Source: Zhongshania aliphaticivorans (GTDB lineage: Bacteria > Pseudomonadota > Gammaproteobacteria > Pseudomonadales > Spongiibacteraceae). From it: a stretch of DNA of 64,000 nucleotides. Numbering within the stretch: the stretch's first letter is position 1; each line of letters begins with the position of its first letter. Both the position numbers and the translations under genes were made by a program. The DNA lies in contig NZ_CACSIJ010000011.1 in assembly GCF_902705855.1 (NCBI RefSeq), positions 1 to 64,000 of the forward strand, in the 5' to 3' direction. Of the stretch, positions 25,655-32,736 are shown piece after piece. A model generated the notes under the pieces. The model was given only the letters and a program-made list of their open reading frames with translations. It was not told the origin of the DNA and searched no databases.

Positions 25655-26763
25655 GCTGGGGGGTAATCCTTAATGGTGTTGCTGTCCTGACTCAAAAGCT
25701 GAACCAGCTTGGGATGTATAAATAATTTTTCTTTGCCAACTTGGCGCTCTTCTAACACGCCAATCTCGCAGAGTTGCTTAAGGTATACCGAAGCGGTTTG
25801 CCGCTTGGCAATATTGGCGTCGACTAAATTAGTTATTCGGCAATAGGGTTGTTGGAAGATGACCTGGATCAGCTCGTGGCTATAGGCTTTGGGGAGCTGA
25901 CGTTGCACATGGTCGCCAGTAATGATCATGAGCTGGCGGGTCGCGGCAATCTTAGCGGTTGTCCACTGCGCCGTGTCTGTTACTGCGGCCAGTATATATA
26001 AAATCCACTCCTGCCAGTTTTGCTGGCTGCTTACACCGAGTAGTAGGCGGTAGTAGTCGGCCTTGTGTTCCACAATATAGCGGCTTAGGTAGAGTATAGG
26101 CAGGCTGAGGAGTTCTTCTTGAATAAGGTAAAGAATGTTCAATACGCGGCCGGTGCGACCATTGCCGTCGGTAAAGGGGTGAATGGCTTCAAACTGATAA
26201 TGGGCAATGGCCATTTTAATGAGCGGGTCTAGGTCGTCGTCGCTATAAAGAAATTTCTCCCAGTTGCTAAGCAGTGTATTGAGCTGGGCTTCGCCCTCTG
26301 GCGGTGTGTAAATCACTTGGCCACTAGCGGGATTCATGAGTTTGGTGCCGGGTACTTTGCGCACCTGCATGTCTAGCGATTTAATGGTGCTGCATATATC
26401 TATGGCGGTGTTGGCGGTGAGAGGGCGTTCGCGGAGTTTGGCGTAGCCGCTAGCCAATGCCGTGCGATAACGCAGCGCTTCGCGGGTTGCTGGGTCGGCG
26501 CTGCTGTCTTCGTCGGCGTACTGAAAGAGCTTGTCGGTGGTGGTGACAATGTTTTCGATCTCAGACGAGCCTTTGGCTTCTAATAGCGGTAGCAGATTGA
26601 TCAGCAAACCTTGGTTGGGCAGCAGCTCGCCCGCTTGTTTTAGCTCGGCCAAGGCCGCGCGTGCTGGAATGCAGGCCTTGAGTATGCCGAGGTTTTCTAC
26701 CGCTTCTCGCGGTGGTGGCAGTGGCGGTAGGTTGTTGTAGGGTCGGTCGGCTTGCCATGTCAT
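25651..26763 (-). CDS. Fic family protein (AMPylase-type) with C-terminal winged helix
   Basis: Contains the complete Fic motif HPFTDGNGRTGR (about residues 195-206 counted from the chosen start), including the catalytic His and phosphate-binding GNGR. SSEIEN near 65 resembles the autoinhibitory (S/T)xxxE(G/N) helix of class II Fic proteins. The C-terminal part (about 295-370; RITNLVDANIAKRQTASVYL, LCEIGVLEE) looks like a winged helix-turn-helix. The sequence closely follows the structurally studied Shewanella SoFic type, which begins MEWQ; on that basis ATG 26763 (MTWQADRPYNNL) is chosen, although upstream in-frame ATGs at 26790, 26814 and 26820 exist and ribosome sites are poor. It sits inside the R-M operon and overlaps hsdM by ATGA, so it may modify or regulate the system. 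The AMPylation target is unknown. Confidence 0.88.
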   Translation of the reverse strand: MTWQADRPYNNLPPLPPPREAVENLGILKACIPARAALAELKQAGELLPNQGLLINLLPLLEAKGSSEIENIVTTTDKLFQYADEDSSADPATREALRYRTALASGYAKLRERPLTANTAIDICSTIKSLDMQVRKVPGTKLMNPASGQVIYTPPEGEAQLNTLLSNWEKFLYSDDDLDPLIKMAIAHYQFEAIHPFTDGNGRTGRVLNILYLIQEELLSLPILYLSRYIVEHKADYYRLLLGVSSQQNWQEWILYILAAVTDTAQWTTAKIAATRQLMIITGDHVQRQLPKAYSHELIQVIFQQPYCRITNLVDANIAKRQTASVYLKQLCEIGVLEERQVGKEKLFIHPKLVQLLSQDSNTIKDYPPA

Positions 26764-26832
26764 GTTTAAATAATCCGGTTTTATCGACATTTGACCAGCA
26801 TAGGTTGATGGCATCGACATGACAAGCTGATA

Positions 26833-26899
26833 TGTATAAAAAGTCGCAAAAAATGTACACGTTCTGTCGACGTGCATAAAAAGTTGCGTTTTTTATGCA
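26833..26899. promoter_or_regulatory. Tandem and inverted repeats between hsdR and fic
   Basis: TGTATAAAAAGTCGC (26833-26847) and TGCATAAAAAGTTGC (26873-26887) are near-identical and exactly 40 bases apart. The second forms a perfect inverted repeat with TTTTTATGCA (26890-26899) around a seven-base loop. These AT-rich repeats precede fic and may be an operator or an internal promoter region for fic-hsdM-hsdS. Confidence 0.5.
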
Positions 26900-26918
26900 T
26901 ATGCCGTGTTGCTGTGGA

Positions 26919-29900
26919 TTAAGACGCCGCCCACAGCGCGTCGTTAATGGCGTCGAGTACGGTATCGAGCTGATTATCGAGCACTTTGTCGAATTGCTTG
27001 GCGCCGCCTTCAAAGGCGGGAATTTGGTTAATGGTGTCGCGGTCGATAATAACTTCGTGGGTGAGTTGTTTGCCAAGCCGAGTTAGCCATTTGCGCTGAT
27101 TGGCTGTCCAGTTGTGCTGGCTAAGAATTTTTTGCACCGCGTTTTGTACCCGCTGCTCAAAAGGGATCATGGCCTCGCCGATGGCGGCGCGGCGAATGTG
27201 GCCGATGATACTGGCGGCAATGTCTTGGTTGGTTTGCTGCCGCCATGCCGATTGTAGGCTGGGTTCGGTATAGCCGTTATTGTCTAAGAGCAGGCGAACG
27301 TCTTTGAGTTGCTGGCGAGTCAGGTCGCGGGGCCGGTTAACCACCGCGCTGAGGGCGGCGGAGTCGTTGAGCTGCTGGCGAACAAATTGATTGAAGCTGT
27401 CGAGGTAGTCTTGGGGTTTGTCGTAAACCCCGTAGTTTTGCTCCCGCACTCGTAGCTCGTCTTCGTGCTCCGATATTACTGGCATGCGCTCGCTGCCCAT
27501 AATCGCTTTTACTTGGGCGAGCTGGTCTATAAAGCCGCGGTGCTCATTGAGAAAGGCGGCGGCTTGACGGGGGCCTAGAGTGTGCAGGTGTTGGTGGAGT
27601 TTGGCGGGTTCAACACCCCAGCTGTATTGCAGCTCATCTAGCTTCTGGCGCAGCTGCGGATTGTTCTCGGCTTTCTTTTCGGCCTTGCGCAGCACCTGCA
27701 TCACCTTTTGGCCGAGCTGGCTCAAAACGGTGTCGGCGTGACTACTGTCGTGGGCTTCGCCGGGGGCATTCAGGCTTTGCTCTAGTTTGTCGGGGTCGGT
27801 CAGCTCGTCGCAGAGCTGTTCAAGAGTGATGTTGGGCTTGCGCACTAGCGGCTTCATGGTGGACACGTCTTGCAGTGCCGCGTAAATGCCAACGGGGTCG
27901 TATATGCGGAATACGGTTTTGCCAATGTCGTCGCAGCGGCGAGTGGCGCGGCCCACCATTTGTTCATAAAGAATGCGTGAGCGCACTCGGCGCATAAACA
28001 CCAAGTGGGCGATCTTGGGCACATCGATGCCGGTGGTGAGCAAATCGACGGTTATCGCGATATTGGGGTAGCGCTCGTTTTTGTAGCGGCGAATGAGCTG
28101 GTCGACTTTGTCGCTTTGGCCGGTAATTTTGGCGACCGCGGCTTGCGGGTAGTCGCCGTTGTAAACATCAACAAAGGCCTCATCCAACAGCCGTTTGACC
28201 ATGTCGGCATGTAAGTCGGTGGCGCAGAAGATTAGGGTTTTTTCATCGCCAAAGGGGTCTAGCTCTTGCACCAGCTGTTGGCAGATGACGTTGTTGAAAT
28301 TCTCGCTGATCACGCCGCGATTAAAGGCGTCGACCTCAAATCCTAGGTCGTCTTCTAATTCAGAGGCTTCAACTTCGCCGGTGGCGGTGTTGATTGCGCT
28401 GACGGTGTCGCCTTTTTCAAACTTAATGCCGTTCTGGCTGAGTAAGGTTTCGTAGCGAATCGGCGGTTCGTGGTCGATTAGCCAGTCGTCGGCGACGGCT
28501 TCGCGGTAGGAGTAGGTGTAAACCGGTTTGCCGAAAATGTCGCTGGTGTGTTTGGCGGGGGTGGCCGTGAGTCCGACCTTGATAGCATCGAAGTAATCTA
28601 ATACGCGGCGGTAGCTCGACAGGTATTGGCTGGTGTCGCGCAGGGCGAGTTCACCTTCGGTCATCTCTTGGTCGAGGGTATAGCCGCGATGGGCTTCGTC
28701 AATAATGATGCAGTCGAACTGGTCAACCGGTGGTGGGGTGTCGGACATAAATATCCGTTTCACCATCGCTTGCACCGTAGCTACTTGAATGCGGGTCTCG
28801 GCCTCGGCAGCCATGTCACCGAGTTCTTTTATATTGTAGATTTTACTTAGGGGCTGGTTCTGTTCCAGTGGCGCTTCATTGAACGCGTCGATAGCTTGCT
28901 GACCAAGGGCGCTGCGGTCGACTAAGAACAGAATACGTTTGAAGCGCTCCGCTTTGAGAAAACGGTACATCAAACCAATGATAGTGCGGGTTTTACCGGT
29001 GCCGGTTGCCATCGCCAGCAGGCATTCACGCTGGTCGCGCTCGAGGGCAGATTCAACGGCGACAATGGCTTTTTCTTGGTAGTCGCGCAGGCGCAGGTAG
29101 GTGAAGCCTTCGCCCTGTAATATTTGCTGGGCTTTTTCTTTATCTCTGGCGAGTAAGTCTAATAGGCCTAAGGGGCTGTGGAAGCTTTGCAGGGCGCGGC
29201 TAAGATTGCTGGTTTCTCGTACATCCCGAAACCATGTGCCAGACTGTTCTTTCAGTTGTTTGATGTATTCGCGGCCATTGCAGGAGTACACAAAGGGAAT
29301 TTGATAATGGCCGTCGTTCTCGTCTGGCCACGCGATTGTGCGGCCCGCGAGTTGCCATGCTGGCGTTACCGTGGCGTCGGGCTTAAAGCCCTTGGCGTAG
29401 CGCTCGGCTTGGGGAATCATGCCTGCGACGTTTTTGTTTTCTCGTTTAGCTTCAACAACGGCGATGGGCGTCAGCCCAGCGAATAGCATGTAGTCAGCGG
29501 GGCCAGTCTGGGTTGGCCATTCGGCAATGGCTTTGTTCTTGCCTTTCTCGGGGCGGGCGCCAGATTTGTAGGTCAGTTCTTGGGTGTCTGCCTCCCAGCC
29601 AGCATCGATCAGCAGCTGGTCAATAAACACGCGGGTGAGCTCTTCATCAAGCACCAGTGTTTTACTGGCCGATTGGGTTTTGTTTAGCACGGACTGGCGC
29701 TGCTTTTCTATTGGCGCGGCGTTGTTGGTGGTGAGCTGTTGTTTTAGTGCGGTGATCTGCGCTTCAAACTTGGTTCTCTGCGCAGCAAGCGCCTGTTCCG
29801 CCGCCTGGGCCTGCTGTTTAAACTGCTGGGCTTCTTCGTCCATTAGTTCAGCGAGCTGCTGGTATTCGGTCTTCTCCAGCTCTAGCAGGGCATCGCGTTG

Positions 29901-30431
29901 CTGTTCGACCTCCTGCTGGCCAGCTTTGCTACTTAGTTCTGCATTGAGCTGATCGATGTGTACTTGCAGCTCACGGAGCTTCTGGCTAGGGTCCTGCGGC
30001 GCTATAAAGGCGCCAGCTTTAAATGTGCTGCCTTGCTTGCCAAAGGATTTGTGATACCAAATAGCGAGCTGCCGAGCGACCTTTAAGCCCTGCATCGCTT
30101 CCCTGTGCTGGGTTTGAAATTGGTGGGTGGCCTTATTGCCCTCGATGCGTAGTACATGGAAGAGGTTGCGAACATCCGGCTCTAGGCTAATGTCGCGATT
30201 CAAGCGGTAGAGCAGGTCGGCTTGACTGGTAGCGTCGTCAAAGTCGATACCGGCGCGCAGCGACACGTCTTGAGCAAGGGCCTCGCCAAACTGGCGTAGT
30301 TTAATCAGAGTGGTGTTGGGGTCTGCATAAAAGGCATTTTCAGCAGTGGAGGTAAGCTGAATCAGGATAGGGTCGTGTTCGCTAAGAAAGGCGAAGTTGC
30401 TGCTCTGTGGCGCGTCTGCTGCTATTGCCAT
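26919..30431 (-). CDS. hsdR: Type I restriction enzyme, ATP-dependent translocase/endonuclease subunit
   Basis: Motor and nuclease subunit of the type I system. The 1170 residues show an N-terminal DUF4145-like region (about 1-150), a Gln/Glu-rich coiled coil (about 150-240), then a PD-(D/E)xK-type nuclease patch: GPADYMLFAGLTPIAVVEAK (about 315-335). The SF2 helicase core has ATGTGKTRTIIGLMYRFL (Walker A, about 480), DEAHRGYTLDQE (about 580), LTATPAKHTSDIFG and VGRATRRCDDIGK. The C-terminal helical domain that contacts HsdM/HsdS follows. The layout is of the EcoEI/EcoR124-like group. GAGGGAA lies just ahead of the ATG. It is the promoter-proximal gene of hsdR-fic-hsdM-hsdS-DUF3800. Confidence 0.94.
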   Translation of the reverse strand: MAIAADAPQSSNFAFLSEHDPILIQLTSTAENAFYADPNTTLIKLRQFGEALAQDVSLRAGIDFDDATSQADLLYRLNRDISLEPDVRNLFHVLRIEGNKATHQFQTQHREAMQGLKVARQLAIWYHKSFGKQGSTFKAGAFIAPQDPSQKLRELQVHIDQLNAELSSKAGQQEVEQQRDALLELEKTEYQQLAELMDEEAQQFKQQAQAAEQALAAQRTKFEAQITALKQQLTTNNAAPIEKQRQSVLNKTQSASKTLVLDEELTRVFIDQLLIDAGWEADTQELTYKSGARPEKGKNKAIAEWPTQTGPADYMLFAGLTPIAVVEAKRENKNVAGMIPQAERYAKGFKPDATVTPAWQLAGRTIAWPDENDGHYQIPFVYSCNGREYIKQLKEQSGTWFRDVRETSNLSRALQSFHSPLGLLDLLARDKEKAQQILQGEGFTYLRLRDYQEKAIVAVESALERDQRECLLAMATGTGKTRTIIGLMYRFLKAERFKRILFLVDRSALGQQAIDAFNEAPLEQNQPLSKIYNIKELGDMAAEAETRIQVATVQAMVKRIFMSDTPPPVDQFDCIIIDEAHRGYTLDQEMTEGELALRDTSQYLSSYRRVLDYFDAIKVGLTATPAKHTSDIFGKPVYTYSYREAVADDWLIDHEPPIRYETLLSQNGIKFEKGDTVSAINTATGEVEASELEDDLGFEVDAFNRGVISENFNNVICQQLVQELDPFGDEKTLIFCATDLHADMVKRLLDEAFVDVYNGDYPQAAVAKITGQSDKVDQLIRRYKNERYPNIAITVDLLTTGIDVPKIAHLVFMRRVRSRILYEQMVGRATRRCDDIGKTVFRIYDPVGIYAALQDVSTMKPLVRKPNITLEQLCDELTDPDKLEQSLNAPGEAHDSSHADTVLSQLGQKVMQVLRKAEKKAENNPQLRQKLDELQYSWGVEPAKLHQHLHTLGPRQAAAFLNEHRGFIDQLAQVKAIMGSERMPVISEHEDELRVREQNYGVYDKPQDYLDSFNQFVRQQLNDSAALSAVVNRPRDLTRQQLKDVRLLLDNNGYTEPSLQSAWRQQTNQDIAASIIGHIRRAAIGEAMIPFEQRVQNAVQKILSQHNWTANQRKWLTRLGKQLTHEVIIDRDTINQIPAFEGGAKQFDKVLDNQLDTVLDAINDALWAAS

Positions 30432-30650
30432 TGTTCCCTCAGTACGGGTGTTTATGCTTACTTCCGTGTTCTGGCCTCGACTATAGGCGAATCCCTTTAC
30501 TGGAACAAATATTTACGAAACCTTGTGAGCACTGTACTGACATCTTAGTGACATGGTAGTCGGTAGTAAGGTTTTTGCGATCTGTGCTTTTTGCAAAACA
30601 AGAAATTTTGAGGCAAGTTACTTTTGGCATATTTTTATTTTTAAAAGGGC

Positions 30651-30704
30651 AATAAAAAACCCCAATCCTTTCAGATTGGGGTTTGATACTTGGTGGAGCC
30701 GGCG
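30651..30704 (-). repeat. Proximal att repeat: current ssrA 3' end and terminator
   Basis: Partner of 21299-21352. It contains the 3' acceptor end of the intact tmRNA (30691-30704) and a terminator hairpin with CCCCAATCC pairing to AGATTGGGG, followed by a T run on the minus strand (30653-30658). Insertion therefore preserved both tmRNA and its terminator. Confidence 0.85.
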
Positions 30705-31053
30705 GGAATTGAACCCGCGTCCGTCAGTCCGCCACTCAGGGCTCTTCACATGCTTGGTTTCCGTCAATTAATTTAGCCGCAAACAGCCCGACGGGCAGGA
30801 CGTGATTGGCGATTCTGATTAGGTGTTTCGCGGCTCGGTCTCAGACATACCTTACTCGCTAGCTTGTTCTATATGACAGTCGCGTCCCATTTACAAGCAT
30901 CTGGTAGCGACCGCTAACCGGGGTTTAAGCGGCTAGAGCGTAGTTGTCGTCGTTGGCAACTATTAGGTTTACAGCTTTGGATTTACGTGATTGGCTGTCA
31001 TCACGGCATGCACCTCAGAGCGTTGTAACCGGCGTCGAATCCAAATCGGCCCC
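30691..31053 (-). ncRNA. ssrA: Transfer-messenger RNA (tmRNA)
   Basis: Rescues stalled ribosomes with SmpB and tags the nascent peptide for proteolysis. On the minus strand the 5' end reads GGGGCCGATTTGGATTCGAC and the 3' end has the T-arm GGTTCAATTCCCGCC and GGCTCCACCA. The tag frame at 30925-30957 encodes ANDDNYALAA and a stop. TACACT at 31063-31068 is a well-placed -10 about ten bases upstream. The gene is complete at 363 nt. Its 3' end is the attachment site of the adjacent island, and its partner smpB lies at 36.1 kb. Confidence 0.95.
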
Positions 31054-31105
31054 AGACCGGTAAGTGTACCGCTTTGCGTTGCTTGCGGCCAGTGGCTTTG
31101 CTTGC

Positions 31106-32605
31106 TTAGTTTTTATGTTCGATGCTGAGTTTGATGTTAAGTGATTTACTAAGCAGTTCGGCCTCGTCTTCAAGGTCTGCCGCGATAAGTGGGTTTATGC
31201 TGAGCCAATCTTCTGGAATCGCGAGCGTTAGTTCGTCAGCGTTCGCGCTATGTAAGCTGATGCTGTCGGGGAGTTTTTTAGGTTGTCGGCGGCGATAGAG
31301 AATACAGGCGAGGCGGAGCACGCAGACTAATGGCCAGTCTGCGCTGACGCCGTAGGTTAAGGTGCTAGGCTGTTTGGGTTTGCGACGATGGTTGGCTACT
31401 AAAAAGCTTAGGCGGGCCTGTTCTTGCCGAGAAAATCCGGGCATGTCTGCGTTGCCAAGTATATAGGCGCCATGTTTTTGGTAGCCGCCGTGGGCGATGG
31501 CAAGACCGAGCTCGTGGAGTTGTGCTGCCCAGCGTAACAGTGCTTCAGCTTCATGTTCGGGGGTGTTGATGTGTGGCGCAACAGCGGGTAAAAGCTTTGC
31601 GCAACAGTTAGCAACGCGATCGCCTTGGGCGCTGTCTATGCCGTATTGAAGGATAAGGTGTTTGATGGTGTCTTCACGTTTGTCTCGGTGATGCAGACGG
31701 CCGGCGAGGTCGTGGACAATGCCTTCGCGTATAGCGTACGCCGATACGTGTAATCCAGGCATTTCTAGCTCTTGGAACAGTGCGTAGAGGACGGCAAGGC
31801 CACCGACGAATACTTCTTTACGATCGTCGCTGAGGCCGGGGATATTTAGTGTGTGACTGTTGTCAATTGCCAGTACTTGGTCTTTGAGCTTTTCTAAGCC
31901 TTCTGCAGAGATATAGCCGGCGTCGCTATATTGTTGTTCTGCGAGTATTTTGCCGATGCTGCGGATGGTGCCAGAGGAGCCTACAGCTTCGTCCCATTGG
32001 GCGCGGAAGGGCTCTACATAGGGGCCGATCATTTGTCGTGCGGCGTTAACCGCTTTTTTAAACGCTTTTTCGCTGATGTCGCCGTTTTTAAAATAGCGCA
32101 TGCTAAAGCTCACGCAGCCCATCGGTAGGCTTTCGAGCTGGCGTGGTGTGTTGGTGCCAATGACGAGTTCAGTTGAGCCGCCGCCGATATCAATGACCAA
32201 GCGACGCTGTTTTTCTGGTGCAAAGTCGTTAGCAACGCCGAGGTAGACTAGGCGGGCCTCTTCTGTGCCAGAGATGATGTTAATGGGTAGGCCAAGCACG
32301 ACTTCGGCTTTGGCCATGAATTCATTGGCATTCGTCGCAGCGCGAAGGGTGTTGGTACCGACAATGCGGATTTGTCGGCGGGGTACGCCGCGCAGGCGAT
32401 CAGCCATTTTAGCGAGGCTTTCTAGCGCACGGTCTTGGGCTGTGTCGCTTAAGCGGCCGTCTTCGTCTAAACCGGCGGCTAGTCTAACCATATCTTTATG
32501 GCGATCTATGACACGGAGTTTATCTTCATGGAAACTAGCAATAAGTAGGTGAAAGCTATTGGAGCCCAGGTCGAGGGCCGCGTAAGAGTCACTATTTTGA
32601 GCCAT
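31106..32605 (-). CDS. ppx: Exopolyphosphatase (Ppx/GppA family)
   Basis: Hydrolyses inorganic polyphosphate from its ends, releasing phosphate; some relatives also cleave pppGpp. The N-terminal actin-like ATPase fold starts YAALDLGSNSFHLLIASF (about 8) and has the second phosphate motif DIGGGSTELVIG (about 143) and GSSGTIRSIGK (about 210). The C-terminal HD-like helical domain contains WAAQLHELGLAIAHGGYQKH (about 370). The start is ATG 32605 (MAQNSDSYAALDLGSNS), favoured over a 17-codon upstream extension because the family begins here. It is divergent from ppk, the enzyme that makes its substrate, with a shared 16-base palindrome in between. Confidence 0.93.
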   Translation of the reverse strand: MAQNSDSYAALDLGSNSFHLLIASFHEDKLRVIDRHKDMVRLAAGLDEDGRLSDTAQDRALESLAKMADRLRGVPRRQIRIVGTNTLRAATNANEFMAKAEVVLGLPINIISGTEEARLVYLGVANDFAPEKQRRLVIDIGGGSTELVIGTNTPRQLESLPMGCVSFSMRYFKNGDISEKAFKKAVNAARQMIGPYVEPFRAQWDEAVGSSGTIRSIGKILAEQQYSDAGYISAEGLEKLKDQVLAIDNSHTLNIPGLSDDRKEVFVGGLAVLYALFQELEMPGLHVSAYAIREGIVHDLAGRLHHRDKREDTIKHLILQYGIDSAQGDRVANCCAKLLPAVAPHINTPEHEAEALLRWAAQLHELGLAIAHGGYQKHGAYILGNADMPGFSRQEQARLSFLVANHRRKPKQPSTLTYGVSADWPLVCVLRLACILYRRRQPKKLPDSISLHSANADELTLAIPEDWLSINPLIAADLEDEAELLSKSLNIKLSIEHKN

Positions 32606-32673
32606 TGTAATAATAATTCCTTGGTGAGGGTTTAGTGTATCGGCTGGGCAGAGCAAAATCGACTGCTTAAATG

Positions 32674-32689
32674 TGTCATATTAATGACA
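32674..32689. promoter_or_regulatory. Perfect palindrome in the ppx-ppk divergent promoter region
   Basis: TGTCATATTAATGACA is a perfect 16-base inverted repeat (half-site TGTCAT) midway between the two starts. The half-site resembles one arm of a Pho box, but Pho boxes are direct repeats, so another dimeric regulator is as likely. Confidence 0.5.
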
Positions 32690-32736
32690 TCATTCTTTAT
32701 TAAGCTGGCGTGTAGTTTTTATTACACTTTTAATAA

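Larger units (their letters stand above)
21328..30704. mobile_element. Integrated island at ssrA: type I R-M, Fic and DUF3800, no integrase
   Basis: About 9.4 kb bounded by direct repeats of the ssrA 3' end. All five genes within are on the minus strand: hsdR, fic, hsdM, hsdS and a DUF3800 gene. No tyrosine or serine recombinase, relaxase or phage gene is present, so it is either an integrase-deleted remnant or an element moved by enzymes encoded elsewhere. The 210 bases next to the distal repeat (21353-21562) hold no gene but contain a TGCCCC direct repeat (ATTTATGCCCC followed by ATAAATGCCCC, 21411-21432) that could be a leftover integrase arm site; this last point is inference. Confidence 0.75.

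Noticed and set aside
32674-32689. Pho box before ppk
   Set aside because: The element is an inverted repeat, whereas Pho boxes are direct repeats of CTGTCAT-type halves; recorded only as a palindrome of unknown regulator.
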